From contig CBFHYX010000011.1 in assembly GCA_965660145.1 (NCBI GenBank), forward strand, positions 62,001 through 126,000: a DNA stretch of 64,000 nucleotides, given 5' to 3'. The notes under the pieces are model-generated. The model ran no database searches and was not told the origin of the DNA. It saw nothing but the letters and a program-made list of their open reading frames with translations. The first letter of the stretch is position 1. Every line of letters starts with the position of its first letter. Shown here piece by piece: positions 1 through 8,421 of the stretch. Source of the DNA: JABURQ01 sp029243145 (GTDB lineage Bacteria > Planctomycetota > Planctomycetia > Planctomycetales > Planctomycetaceae). The position numbers and the translations under genes were made by a program.

Positions 1-88
1 CAGCTTCGATCTCTTCAGAGGATGTCGCGGCTGCGATCGCCGCTAAGGCGTCTTGTTCGTAAGACTGAAAGGCTTCGAGCACGTCCAT
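1..88 (-). CDS. pheS: Phenylalanine-tRNA ligase alpha subunit, N-terminal fragment
   Basis: Reading the minus strand from the ATG at 88 gives MDVLEAFQSYEQDALAAIAA and then an acidic Ala-rich helix that runs off the window. This matches the N-terminal helical arm that pheS proteins use to grip tRNA-Phe. Only 29 codons are visible, so the catalytic domain cannot be checked. The call leans on position: rpmI, rplT and pheS in this order and direction is a classic conserved arrangement. A hairpin followed by a T-rich stretch lies between rplT and this start, so expression may be attenuated or separately driven. The identification is good but made on a short fragment. Confidence 0.75.
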   Translation of the reverse strand, partial: MDVLEAFQSYEQDALAAIAAATSSEEIEA

Positions 89-120
89 CGTGCCTCTCCG
101 CTCTGCAAAGGGTGATGATG

Positions 121-172
121 AAAAAATAACCGCTTTCAAAAACATCCCATTGGGAATTGTTTTCAAAAGCGG
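121..172 (-). terminator. Intrinsic terminator or attenuator between rplT and pheS
   Basis: Arms at 130-143 and 159-172 pair over 14 bases with a two-base mismatch, and the inner TCCCA/TGGGA can extend the stem. On the minus strand the hairpin is followed directly by TTATTTTTTC, the usual U-tract of an intrinsic terminator. It lies downstream of rplT and 42 bases before the pheS start, so it could end the ribosomal transcript or act as a pheS leader attenuator, as is known in enterobacteria. No leader peptide rich in Phe codons was seen, so simple termination is the safer reading. Confidence 0.65.
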
Positions 173-221
173 TCGATGAATCCTGTGTTCAGCAATTCGC
201 CGAAACCATTGATATCTGGAA

Positions 222-575
222 TCAGCTACGCGCCGCTTTTGCCAGTTCAAACACTTCGTCGAACACAGCCGGCTCGTGAATCGCAAGTTCGGAAAGCGAT
301 TTACGATTGAGTTCCAGATTTGCCTTTTTCATACCGTGAATGAACTCGGAATAGTTCAATCCCCGCATTTGACAGGCCGCTGTCAGACGTGTGATCCACA
401 GACGACGCATGGCACGCTTGAATGCACGACGATCCCGAAACGCGTACATACGCGATTTGAGAATCGTTTCTTTGACGGTTCGCAGTAATTTGCTTCGTCC
501 ACCAAAATTTCCTCTGGCTTCTTTAAACAAACGTTTTTTCTTGCGACGCCGGGCCGCTCCAATAGTTACACGCAT
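222..575 (-). CDS. rplT: 50S ribosomal protein L20
   Basis: A 117-residue basic protein of the normal L20 length. It shows the Arg/Lys-rich N-terminal tail (RRRKKKRL, residues 9-17), then the family segments YAFRDRRAFKR, RRLWITRLTAA, and the helical SEFIHGMKKANLELNRKSLSELA. L20 binds 23S rRNA early in 50S assembly, and in several bacteria it represses its own operon. It lies 54 bases downstream of rpmI in the same direction, so the two are almost certainly cotranscribed. The extreme N-terminus (MRVTIG) is one residue shorter than the common MxRVKRG form, but the ATG start fits the family. Confidence 0.97.
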   Translation of the reverse strand: MRVTIGAARRRKKKRLFKEARGNFGGRSKLLRTVKETILKSRMYAFRDRRAFKRAMRRLWITRLTAACQMRGLNYSEFIHGMKKANLELNRKSLSELAIHEPAVFDEVFELAKAARS

Positions 576-629
576 GATGACGACTCTATGTTATGAAAAT
601 GTAAGGTTGTCGAGGGAAACTGCGGCGGA

Positions 630-830
630 TCACTTTCCTGCCGCGAGACATTCGCGAATATGTTTCGCAAAAGCGCCGATGACAATTCCGTCGTTTCGCA
701 ATTGTCGAACTTTCTTGCCCGACTTGTGGCTCATAATATGACCACGAAATGCACGACGGTGGACGGCTTTACCAGAAGCGGTAATTTTGAACCGTTTCTT
801 CATCCCTTTGTGGGTTTTTTGCTTTGGCAT
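630..830 (-). CDS. rpmI: 50S ribosomal protein L35
   Basis: A 66-residue protein of exactly the family size, starting MPKQKTHKGMKKRFKITASG and containing HRRAFRGHIMSHKSGKK, the typical L35 core. It is a small basic protein of the large ribosomal subunit. It precedes rplT as expected, but the usual upstream gene infC is absent: the next gene upstream on this strand is fliM, with a 218-base gap. That gap must carry the promoter. A TATACT sequence on the minus strand (973 to 968) is a possible -10 element, but no good -35 partner is visible. An L20-binding leader is plausible but not demonstrated. Confidence 0.97.
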   Translation of the reverse strand: MPKQKTHKGMKKRFKITASGKAVHRRAFRGHIMSHKSGKKVRQLRNDGIVIGAFAKHIRECLAAGK

Positions 831-1048
831 GACTTCAAACCAGGTCTATTACACGATTTATGTATGAAACTCAAAACAGCCACCCGCTCAAAAACTTCTC
901 GTCTGGGCGGTATTCTGTCGTAATCAGGTTCTTTCCTGATGCTTTTACAACAGGCAGAGGATCGAGAAGTATAACAAAGCCAAGGGACAGTTTGCTACCG
1001 AACCGAGAAGCCTTTTCTACGGTTTTTTCCATCGATTTTCCCCAAGAC

Positions 1049-1999
1049 TTACGGTTGATCGGGAATTTTGGTCTCCTCGACCGACTGAATTTCAACCGCT
1101 TTCGATCCTTGGGACTCACCAGCCTGGCCCGTCGCCACTTTCTGCCCCTTCATCTCCAAAGTCACATTCTGATGATAATTCTCGACCGATTGCTTTATTT
1201 TCAGGACACTCCCGACCTGCAATTCGCTGATTTCGGCGTTCTCAAGCTCTGCTTCTCCCCAGATTGCAGTTAGCTCTAACTGATTGAAGCGCGGCCCTGA
1301 TGTCGTTTGTGCATCTTGGAAAGTGGCACTTTCCTCGTGTCGCACTGTTTGCTGACTCAATGCAGAGAAAAACTCCCATTGCCCGGCAATCTGTAGAGGA
1401 CCACGGAGTCGGTCACTTTTTAATTCCCATTTTTCACACCACCACGGCGACTGGGGATTGTAAGTGGAGAAATCTTCTTCAGCCGTCAGTAACTCAACAT
1501 CAACAATCCGCCACTGCGATGGAGGCAATACCCCGGCCAGACCTTCTCGAATCCAACGCATCAGTAATCGCTTTTCAATCGTGCTCAGATCTGTGACCGG
1601 ATCAATGTTCTCCCAAGTCTGCCCGACCATGAGGCTCACGAACTGATGCGCAAACTTCTTCTCTAATAATACCAGCAGGTCACCACCATTTTGTTCACTT
1701 TCAACCAGCAGATAAATCATGTCCGAGGGAGAACTCTGGATCACTTCTGAAAATGGCAACCGCTCGGGCATAAACCGTTTTAACCGTAGCGACTCTTGCA
1801 AGCATTGCTCAGTCACCGCAGAGAGTTGCTTGCGAATATCTTCAAAGACTCCCACAACCCGTTTTGCCAGTTGAGAACTACTTGTCGGTGAAGCGACATT
1901 GGGAATCTCTATTCCGGATGTCTCAACAGGAGTAGTGCGCACGGGATTAAGTGCCGTCAAAAGAGATTCGACTTCGCTACGATTCAGTGCTTCGGCCAT
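1049..1999 (-). CDS. fliM: Flagellar motor switch protein FliM-like
   Basis: A 316-residue protein. The N-terminus LNRSEVESLLTAL resembles the FliM peptide (consensus LSQxEIDALL) that binds phospho-CheY. The middle part has the divergent CheC/FliM-like segment with GGDLLVLLEKKFA and VSLMVG. The last 80 residues (ELTAIWGEAELENAEI, LQVGSVLKI, KGQKVATGQAG) look like the SpoA beta-barrel shared by FliM and FliN. It would sit in the flagellar C-ring and control rotation direction. No other flagellar gene is in the window. Its gene starts 27 bases after the proA stop, so it is probably cotranscribed with proA. FliM is preferred over FliN because of the length and the N-terminal peptide. Confidence 0.75.
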   Translation of the reverse strand: MAEALNRSEVESLLTALNPVRTTPVETSGIEIPNVASPTSSSQLAKRVVGVFEDIRKQLSAVTEQCLQESLRLKRFMPERLPFSEVIQSSPSDMIYLLVESEQNGGDLLVLLEKKFAHQFVSLMVGQTWENIDPVTDLSTIEKRLLMRWIREGLAGVLPPSQWRIVDVELLTAEEDFSTYNPQSPWWCEKWELKSDRLRGPLQIAGQWEFFSALSQQTVRHEESATFQDAQTTSGPRFNQLELTAIWGEAELENAEISELQVGSVLKIKQSVENYHQNVTLEMKGQKVATGQAGESQGSKAVEIQSVEETKIPDQP

Positions 2000-2026
2000 C
2001 CTTGGCAGAACTCCCCATCAATCTCA

Positions 2027-3307
2027 TCAAGAGCGGATTTGCCCCTGACCTTGAATGACGTATTTGTAACTTGTGAGTTCTCGTAGACCACATGGTCCAC
2101 GGGCATGAAACTTGTCTGTACTGATTCCGATTTCGGCACCCAGACCCAACTCTCCTCCGTCATTAAATCGGGTCGAGGCATTCTGAACCACTGCCGAAGA
2201 ATCGACACCGTTCAGAAAAGTTTCGGCTGGTTCGATCATCCGGGTCACAATCGCATCGGTATGATGTGAACCGTAATGATTGATATGAGTCACGGCCTCT
2301 TCAACAGAGTCAACCACTTTGACCGCCAGGATCAAATCGAGAAACTCATCGAGATAATCGGCTTCCGTCGCGGCAATTCCTTCAGGTATCAAAGGAAGTG
2401 ACCGTTCGCAACATCTCAGTTGCACTCCTTCAGCCAGTAATGCTTTGGCCGCTTTGGGTAAAAACTCTTGTGCTATGTCGGCATGAACGAGCAATGACTC
2501 TGCCGCATTACAGACACCCGTTCTCTGGCACTTACTGTTCACTATAATATCGACAGCCATCTCCAAATCAGCCGACGCATCCACGTAGACGTGGCAGTTA
2601 CCGTCAAAATGTTTGATGACGGGCATTTTTGCTTCCGAGGCAACACGCTCGATCAAAGACTTTCCGCCTCGCGGAATCGTCACATCAATCAGCTCGCTCA
2701 GTTCGAGAAAATGACCGACCGCAGCACGGTCAGTGGTGGTCACCATCTGGACGGCATGTTCGGGCAATCCACATTCGAGGAGAGTCTGGCTCAAAATTTT
2801 GTGAAACGCATGATTACTGTGAAAGGCTTCTTTACCGCCACGTAAGATGACGGCATTCCCGCTCTTCACGCAGATGGCAGCCGCATCGACTGTGACGTTA
2901 GGACGAGACTCATAGATAAAAAAGACGACGCCTAACGGCACGCGAACCTTACTCACCTGTAATCCATTAGGACGACGAATGCTTTCCAGCACTTCGCCAA
3001 TAGGATCAGCAAGCATCACCAGTTCTTCCAACGCATTGGCGATTCCGTCCAATCGTTCTGGACTTAAACGAAGTCGATCTACTTGTGCGTCCGTCAATCC
3101 AAATTGAGGAGCAGCAGCAATATCCTGTTGATTGGCTTCCAGCAAAGCAGTCGTCTGTTCTCGAATGCGAGTTGCCGCCGTTCTCAACCATTGATTCTTA
3201 ATGGCGCCCGAAACGGCTCCCAGTTGTCGGGAAGCATCTTTGGCACGTTGCGCAGTTTCTCGCGTGTATTGTGCCAGATCCTGTGGGACTTCAATTGCAG
3301 TGCTCAT
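2027..3307 (-). CDS. proA: Gamma-glutamyl phosphate reductase
   Basis: A 426-residue protein of normal length for ProA, the NADPH-dependent second enzyme of proline synthesis, which converts glutamyl-5-phosphate to glutamate-5-semialdehyde. Diagnostic segments are VPLGVVFFIYESRPNVT (about residues 123-139), KSGNAVILRGGKEA, TIPRGGKSLIE, and the catalytic-cysteine block QRTGVCNAAESLL with the nucleophile at about Cys266. The C-terminal NASTRFNDGGELGLGAEIGIST and GLRELTSYKYVIQG are also typical. The ATG at 3307 gives the usual N-terminus. No proB is adjacent. It is followed by fliM on the same strand. Confidence 0.96.
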   Translation of the reverse strand: MSTAIEVPQDLAQYTRETAQRAKDASRQLGAVSGAIKNQWLRTAATRIREQTTALLEANQQDIAAAPQFGLTDAQVDRLRLSPERLDGIANALEELVMLADPIGEVLESIRRPNGLQVSKVRVPLGVVFFIYESRPNVTVDAAAICVKSGNAVILRGGKEAFHSNHAFHKILSQTLLECGLPEHAVQMVTTTDRAAVGHFLELSELIDVTIPRGGKSLIERVASEAKMPVIKHFDGNCHVYVDASADLEMAVDIIVNSKCQRTGVCNAAESLLVHADIAQEFLPKAAKALLAEGVQLRCCERSLPLIPEGIAATEADYLDEFLDLILAVKVVDSVEEAVTHINHYGSHHTDAIVTRMIEPAETFLNGVDSSAVVQNASTRFNDGGELGLGAEIGISTDKFHARGPCGLRELTSYKYVIQGQGQIRS

Positions 3308-3444
3308 GGCGGATTAGAGGGTCTAAGTTTGAAAGAGGTTCGTCCGGCTCCACAATGACAGCCGAAAACCCGCATCAAGTATCGAACAACCCGAAATGCC
3401 TGTCAACGCACGATTCGATTCAGGAATGCTGAAACAACAGAGAA

Positions 3445-4353
3445 TTAAGGACTAACGCGTGCCGTTGCAGGTTCAAGATCTGTCTTCGCTGCGTCTTTCG
3501 CAGGTGTTTCGTGAGAAGCGGGCTGAATCTCGGAATCCTTCGTGGCGGTCTCTTCTTTTTCGACAATCGCCGTATCGACTTCCATCTGTTCCAGCATGAG
3601 ATTGCGATACGTTTTTGGCTGATGGAAGTTGGCGATTTCCTGTTGTCTCGGATCTTTCACTTTCTTCCAGGGCAGACGAATTTTCTCACCCGCCAAGGTG
3701 GTTCCATCATAGATTGACCCTTTTTGGAACGGTCCCGCTCCAAACAACCAAGTGTTGCGGGCATTACTATCGGCGACAGACGTTCCCGATTGCCAGACCG
3801 ATTCTCCCGAGTCCTTCTCATAGGCAAAGACGGCGACTTTCGCAGAGGCCGACATATGACTGCGGCGAGCGATTGAGAGTTCGGGAATCGAGGGAATAGG
3901 AGGAGCATTCGGCATTATTGATGCCGCGGTTGAGAGTGCGTTATTCTCGGGAACTCCGTAGATGATGTCGTGTTGATTCCTGCCAAGTGCGCCGACACGT
4001 GCTTCTACAATAAACCGGGCATCTTTCTTGTCTTCCACCATCATACATCCTTGGCCGACTAATTGTTGTCGCAACGCCGAGATAATGTAATCCGAGTTGA
4101 CAAAGCCAACTCCTTTGACCGTTTTGATATACTCAGAATCAAAGTAAACCTTCTGATTCATCAAAGGAGAAAAGTTGATCTTGGCGACAGATTTATCAAT
4201 CGCGTCTGAAGCCAGCAACTGCTGAGTTCCCTCAATCTGAATCGAACTGCCACAACCTGCAAATATGCAGACCAGCAGCCCACACACAATCGATGCGAAT
4301 CGAATGGAGTACCGAAATGGATAGTGGGAGTGCGAATGAGTCATGGAGAGCAC
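3445..4353 (-). CDS. Secreted lipoprotein, DUF6655-like
   Basis: A 302-residue protein with a hydrophobic N-terminal segment ending in a lipobox (IFAGC, lipidated Cys about residue 34), so it should be an outer-face lipoprotein. The middle has KVYFDSEYIKTVKGVGFVNSDYIISALRQQL, then VEARVGALG and a VPENNALSTAASIMP segment, followed by VWQSGTSVADSNARNTWLFGAGPFQ. From memory these match a planctomycete lipoprotein family named DUF6655, whose function is unknown. The last 40 residues are acidic, low complexity and likely disordered. An in-frame Met at residue 4 is an alternative start. It appears monocistronic. Confidence 0.7.
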   Translation of the reverse strand: MLSMTHSHSHYPFRYSIRFASIVCGLLVCIFAGCGSSIQIEGTQQLLASDAIDKSVAKINFSPLMNQKVYFDSEYIKTVKGVGFVNSDYIISALRQQLVGQGCMMVEDKKDARFIVEARVGALGRNQHDIIYGVPENNALSTAASIMPNAPPIPSIPELSIARRSHMSASAKVAVFAYEKDSGESVWQSGTSVADSNARNTWLFGAGPFQKGSIYDGTTLAGEKIRLPWKKVKDPRQQEIANFHQPKTYRNLMLEQMEVDTAIVEKEETATKDSEIQPASHETPAKDAAKTDLEPATARVSP

Positions 4354-4670
4354 GAAGGAACTTCACCCGAGGAATCAGGTCGCGAATTGGGAGGGCACAG
4401 GTAGGGATTTTCTGGAGAGGTTCCGCAGGACAACAAGAGGAACTCCCCAAGGTGGGACAAGAAGTGTAGAGAATTCATCGGGATTCTCCAAGAGGTCTTC
4501 AAACCGACGCCATGCAGAATTAACTCGTTTTCCATAAATGACTTACGCAGACAGATCACGATTATCAAAGGAGCAGACTGCTAAATATCATCAGTATAAA
4601 TTGATGCGTGGCACCTGCTTTTTCTGCTATGCTCCATCTGTTACAGCACCAACTTCAATAGCCAATCTCG
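4354..4670. other. Divergent intergenic region, no gene seen
   Basis: This 317-base gap separates the minus-strand lipoprotein gene from the plus-strand DUF1501 gene and so should carry both promoters. A TATGCT sequence near 4628-4633 is a possible -10 for the DUF1501 gene, but a convincing -35 at standard spacing is lacking. No hairpin with a T-tract, tRNA or persuasive small ORF was found. Confidence 0.4.
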
Positions 4671-6062
4671 ATGAGCAGTTCTCAAACGAATCAAATACGA
4701 CGACGTGATATCGTCCAAGCGGGAAGCTTGGGACTGTTGGGGATGTCGCTTCCTCGTCTGCTCCAATCACAAGCAGCCGCTTCTGAAACCGTCTCTCTAC
4801 CCGGCAAAGCAAAAGCGGTGATTCTCTTGTTTATGTGGGGTGGACCCGGACATCAAGATACTTGGGATCTCAAACCCGATGCTCCCGCCGAAGTTCGGGG
4901 AGAGTTCAACCCGATCTCCACAAATGTGCCCGGCATCCAAATCTGCGAACACTTCCCACAACTGGCACAACGCACCGACAAACTTGCCATCATCCGCTCG
5001 ATGACTCACAGCGACGTGAATCACACGACGGCTACACACTACTTGTTGACAGGTAAGGCACCTCCCCTCGTCAACGACTTGCGTAAAGACTGGCCTTCGA
5101 TCGGTTCTGTTCTTTCCCATCTGGGGCGAGGCCAAGGCCCCCTGCCCCCATTCGTTTCGATGCGGCCGAAGATTGAAAATACGGTCCCCCGTTTTGTCGA
5201 ACAATCGCACGGACAATTCGCCGGCTGGCTCGGCCCCACCTGGGATCCGCTCACCATCGATGCGGATCCTTCCAAACCGGGATATCGTGTCGGCGACTTC
5301 ACCTTGCAAGAGCAACTTTCCCAAACGAGACTCGGAAAACGTCAAAGTCTCCTCTCCCAACTCGAAGCAAAACTGAGCAGAAGCGATGAGGTCGGTTCAC
5401 TCGGCACCATGAGCAGACATTACAGCCGGGCGTTTGAACTATTAGCTTCCGGCGCTGGACAATCGGCTTTCGATCTCACGCAAGAGTCGGACGACATGCG
5501 CGACCGTTACGGTCGCAATCCGCACGGCCAATCTGTCTTGCAGGCTCGACGACTCGTCGAACGAGGCGTGCCGTTGGTCACTTGTTTCTGGCCGAATGAA
5601 GGAATCAAGAATGTGAGTGTCTATTGGGATACGCACAGCCGAAATTTCATCGATCACAAAGAGCGATTGATGCCTCCCGCCGATCAGGCATTCTCGGCCC
5701 TGCTCGACGACCTCGAAGACCGCGGGCTGCTTGATGAAACCTTGATTCTCTGGACGGGCGAGTTTGGACGCACACCGAAAGTCGGTCAACGTAACAGTAA
5801 TGCCGGTGCGGGAGCCGATGGTCGTGACCACTGGCCCAACTGTTTCACCTCCGTGCTCACCGGTGGTGGCATTAAAGGGGGACAGGTTTACGGCTCCTCT
5901 GATCCACAAGCCGCCTGGCCCGCATCCAACCCGGTTAATCCTATCGACTTGGCGGCAACCATCTATCATCAGTTGGGCGTGCCGTCCAATTTGGAACTTC
6001 ACGATCATCTGGGCCGCCCATTTGTGATCTGTCCGGGCAATGTGATCAGCGAATTGGTTTGA
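4671..6062 (+). CDS. DUF1501 family protein, Tat-exported
   Basis: A 463-residue protein with an N-terminal twin-arginine-like signal (RRR at residues 10-12, then a hydrophobic stretch LGLLGMSLPRLL). The body shows features of the DUF1501 branch of the alkaline-phosphatase/sulfatase-like fold: FMWGGPGHQDTWDLKPDAP, RSMTHSDVNHTTATHYLLTG, TLILWTGEFGRTPK and GRDHWPNCFTSVLTGGG. These proteins are very numerous in planctomycetes and are often paired with DUF1549/DUF1553 cytochrome-like proteins, but no such partner is adjacent here. Metal-binding Asp/His candidates are visible in GGPGHQDTWD and GRDHW. The substrate is unknown. The gene appears to be transcribed alone. Confidence 0.93.
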   Translation: MSSSQTNQIRRRDIVQAGSLGLLGMSLPRLLQSQAAASETVSLPGKAKAVILLFMWGGPGHQDTWDLKPDAPAEVRGEFNPISTNVPGIQICEHFPQLAQRTDKLAIIRSMTHSDVNHTTATHYLLTGKAPPLVNDLRKDWPSIGSVLSHLGRGQGPLPPFVSMRPKIENTVPRFVEQSHGQFAGWLGPTWDPLTIDADPSKPGYRVGDFTLQEQLSQTRLGKRQSLLSQLEAKLSRSDEVGSLGTMSRHYSRAFELLASGAGQSAFDLTQESDDMRDRYGRNPHGQSVLQARRLVERGVPLVTCFWPNEGIKNVSVYWDTHSRNFIDHKERLMPPADQAFSALLDDLEDRGLLDETLILWTGEFGRTPKVGQRNSNAGAGADGRDHWPNCFTSVLTGGGIKGGQVYGSSDPQAAWPASNPVNPIDLAATIYHQLGVPSNLELHDHLGRPFVICPGNVISELV

Positions 6063-6098
6063 TTGAAACCTGGGTCGCGTAGCCACAAGAGACATAGC

Positions 6099-6119
6099 CG
6101 TGGAGCGCAAGCTCCGCGG
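6099..6119. repeat. Short hairpin with GCAA loop downstream of the DUF1501 gene
   Basis: The sequence around 6101-6118 folds as GGAGC-GCAA-GCTCC with flanking pairs. It has no T-tract, so it is a poor terminator. Hairpins with the same GCAA loop recur at about 35170 and in the palindromic element at 51505-51580, suggesting a shared repeat style rather than a gene-specific signal. Confidence 0.4.
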
Positions 6120-6148
6120 GCTTAATACCATAATGACCCGGTCGTCTC

Positions 6149-6397
6149 TCAAACACTCAACGCCCGTTTCAAGATGTCAAGATTCGGAGATTCGGGGACA
6201 CACCTCGACCGAATCTTGACCAAATCTTGGCGAGAATGTTGCCAAATCTTGATTCCGAATCTTCCATACCCTTGAGCAAGTGGTTGGCTTTCATTGATTT
6301 GCGTCGATTGCCTCGCTTTGGTGAGATGTCGCGATGTCATCAGTATCAGTGAAAGCAGGACGAGCAATTTGGAATATTTAGAGACTGTTTGAAACAT
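6149..6397 (-). CDS. Possible small exported or membrane protein (82 aa), contains a dispersed repeat
   Basis: An 82-residue reading frame with an ATG at 6397 preceded by AAGGAA about eight bases upstream. The first 20 residues contain a hydrophobic run (KLLVLLSLILM), so a signal or anchor is possible. The C-terminal part (QDLVKIRSRCVPESPNLDIL) recurs in a second copy at 47256-47333 on the other strand, where most nucleotide differences fall in third codon positions. That pattern argues for coding history. No family was recognised. It could be a real small gene, a decayed member of a repeated gene family, or a repeat that happens to be open. Confidence 0.35.
   Translation of the reverse strand: MFQTVSKYSKLLVLLSLILMTSRHLTKARQSTQINESQPLAQGYGRFGIKIWQHSRQDLVKIRSRCVPESPNLDILKRALSV
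6152..6292 (-). repeat. Dispersed repeat family 1, copy A
   Basis: About 140 bases, read on the minus strand, align with 47208-47335 on the plus strand. The best block (26 codons, 6229 to 6152) differs at 11 of 78 positions. The upstream part also matches (ACTTGCTCAAG, TATGGAAGATTCGG) but the second copy carries an indel of about 8 bases. The two copies lie 41 kb apart in opposite orientation. Confidence 0.8.
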
Positions 6398-6577
6398 GAG
6401 AGGTTTCCTTGCTGGTATCGAATGACCACATCAGAACAATGCTATACTGATGATTACGGACTGATTGGATCAGATCAATAGAATTCACGGACAACACGAA
6501 ACCTTTTTCCCGGATATCGTGATTGACTCTGACTGAATCACGGTCAAAACAACAGAGAAATCCTTGAGATCAATCAA

Positions 6578-6866
6578 ATGAACAACGCCAGCTCCCTCAA
6601 AATCATCTTATTACCCGGCATGGACGGCACGGGGAAACTGTTTGATCCGCTGATCGAACAATGCCCACCGGAGTTTGAACCGGTCGTTGTTCCGCTCCCG
6701 AATCAGGAGTGCCAAAGATACTAACAATTGGCTGAGGAAATGATCTCAGACTCTCCGCCCCGATACCCAGCATCACGCCATCGACGGGCCACATTTAATG
6801 CTTCAGACACAACCCGATGAATGCTGGAACGCGATACGTGCGTTTCAAAAATCTCACTGTGACTGA
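6578..6866 (+). pseudogene. Alpha/beta hydrolase remnant (nonsense codon plus internal deletion)
   Basis: The ATG at 6578 opens a 48-codon frame, MNNASSLKIILLPGMDGTGK, then LFDPLIEQCPPEFEPVVVPLP, the N-terminus of an alpha/beta hydrolase with the oxyanion-side LLPGMDGTG motif. A TAA at 6722-6724 interrupts it, and the same frame continues with QLAEEMISDSPP, the expected following helix. The nucleophile elbow and core are missing. A different frame at 6786-6866 then gives GPHLMLQTQPDECWNAIRAF, typical of the C-terminal end of this family, ending in TGA. So one gene has lost roughly two thirds of its length. Its last bases overlap the 3' end of the minus-strand SGNH-like gene. This is a confident pseudogene. 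Confidence 0.8.
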
Positions 6867-8056
6867 ACGCCACCCGCGGGCAGAATGTGATTCGCTGGAG
6901 GTTGCGGTTGAAATCGATATTGCAAACGCGGAAACAAATAACGGGCTAGCAAAGTCGCATAGACCTCTTGGCCCCGAGCCGATAGCCACGGCTCAGTCTG
7001 CAAGTACAACTCCTCAGGATTACCGAGTTCTGCGAAGTCGTTCGAGTTGTCCAAAAACGCCAAACCCGACTCTTCTGCAAAAGTGGCCATCTTTTGGAGC
7101 GGTTCCCGATTAGAATAAACGACACCCGATGCGACGCCGAATTTTTTGCGTGTTGCGGGATCACTGGTTGCTTCAGACGAAATCTGCCAAGGAGCCGGTA
7201 TCACCGAAAACACCACCAAAGCCCCCTGCTCTCTCCCCAGCGCGTCGAGTTTTTCAATCGGCTGTAGCGAATTTTGCAAATAGGGCCCCCAATCAACGGG
7301 ATTGTCACGTATCCAGGCATACCGACCGACGGGATGATCGATTTGATCGAGGGAATCGAATGTCGATTCGGTTCTCCAAAGTTCCGATTGCGTCTTGAGC
7401 CATTTCATCGAGACAAAATGATTTTGAATTTTCTTGAGTTCCGATTCATTTCCTAATAACGGATTTCGACAACCGAGCGGAATACCATTTTCATCGTGCG
7501 ACGTGAAACCCCGCACGAGATAATCGTCGGCGACATCTCCCATTTCAAACGTCAGCACAATCACATCAGGATTGAGAGCCCGCAGTCGATGTCGATATTG
7601 CAGGAGCGACAATAGCGGACAGTACCCAGGGACTCCCGCATTGATCACTTCTAGTTTTTTGGGCAGATAATCTTTCAACAAGCTTTGAAGTTGTGAAGAA
7701 AACAACTCCTCAGACGTTAAGCCGGGACCAAACGTCATTTCATCACCAAGACAGAGAATGCGAATTACATCACTCGACTTCTCCAAGGAGGGTTCGGGAC
7801 CGCGTAACCCAAAAGAATTTAAGCGTTCGGAAAACTGATGTCCGGTATCGGGATGTTGAAACTCAACTTTTTCGAGCGGTTTGAGATGATGATGAACCTG
7901 ATGACAGGCGACGAACTCGATTTCAGCGTTGTCGCTGATCGGCTTTTCCGCCAAAAATGTATGCACGCGAAGCCCCACCTCAATGCAGCAGATCAAACAG
8001 ATCAACCACACGACGGCCCAGAGCATATGTTTGATAAAGCTAAGGCGTATCCGCAT
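6854..8056 (-). CDS. Membrane-anchored SGNH/GDSL-hydrolase-like protein with degenerate catalytic residues
   Basis: A 400-residue protein with an N-terminal membrane helix (about residues 8-28) and a large exported domain. The fold is suggested by RILCLGDEMTFGPGLTSEE (block I, residues 99-117), VINAGVPGYCPLLSLLQYRHRL (block II) and VLTFEMGDVADDYL (block III). The block I serine of GDS is Glu here (GDE, residue 106). Near the C-terminus the D-x-x-H block reads TEPWLSARGQ, without the usual Asp and His. So the triad appears lost, and an ordinary esterase role is doubtful; a binding or structural role is possible. It may modify or bind cell-surface polymer. The gene is alone, with an A/T-poor divergent region upstream. 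Confidence 0.7.
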   Translation of the reverse strand: MRIRLSFIKHMLWAVVWLICLICCIEVGLRVHTFLAEKPISDNAEIEFVACHQVHHHLKPLEKVEFQHPDTGHQFSERLNSFGLRGPEPSLEKSSDVIRILCLGDEMTFGPGLTSEELFSSQLQSLLKDYLPKKLEVINAGVPGYCPLLSLLQYRHRLRALNPDVIVLTFEMGDVADDYLVRGFTSHDENGIPLGCRNPLLGNESELKKIQNHFVSMKWLKTQSELWRTESTFDSLDQIDHPVGRYAWIRDNPVDWGPYLQNSLQPIEKLDALGREQGALVVFSVIPAPWQISSEATSDPATRKKFGVASGVVYSNREPLQKMATFAEESGLAFLDNSNDFAELGNPEELYLQTEPWLSARGQEVYATLLARYLFPRLQYRFQPQPPANHILPAGGVQSQ

Positions 8057-8269
8057 AAAAGGGAAATCTCGTCCTTGAGGTCACCCGGACATTGGCCGGA
8101 ATCCTAGTAGAACACGGGATTTACAACAAGGGAGGTTAGTCTCACGAGAAAGCAATGTGTCAGCAAATCACCTTGCTTGTCCGATAACTTCGGTAGTCTG
8201 AAGGGAATACGCAAAGCAAAATTCCAGAAGCAGAACGCAGACCGGCCCAAACCAACCGCCAATCACTCG

Positions 8270-8390
8270 ATGAAGCAACGAACAGGTCGCTGGATGAACC
8301 AGAATTCAGACGAAACGCAAGAACAGCGTGGGGCCTGCTGAACTCTTTGCGAGTTCAGCTACGGGGGAGATTCGAGCAGCCGATCCCAAT
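8270..8390. repeat. Dispersed palindromic repeat family 2, copy A
   Basis: This stretch matches 51489-51609 over about 120 bases, sharing the start (ATGAAG, ACGAACAGGT), AGAATTCAGACGAAA, ACAGCGTGG, and the hairpin CTGAACTC-TTTGC-GAGTTCAGCTACGGG. It is less symmetrical than the other copy. It is intergenic, with no open frame, and looks like a MITE- or REP-like element. Both copies are in the same orientation. Confidence 0.75.
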
Positions 8391-8421
8391 GGGACTGTTG
8401 AAGACCGCAAAATGTGCGCAT

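Noticed and set aside
2027..3307. Calling fliM-proA a flagellar operon
   Set aside because: Only one flagellar gene is present and proA is a biosynthetic enzyme; the pairing is positional.
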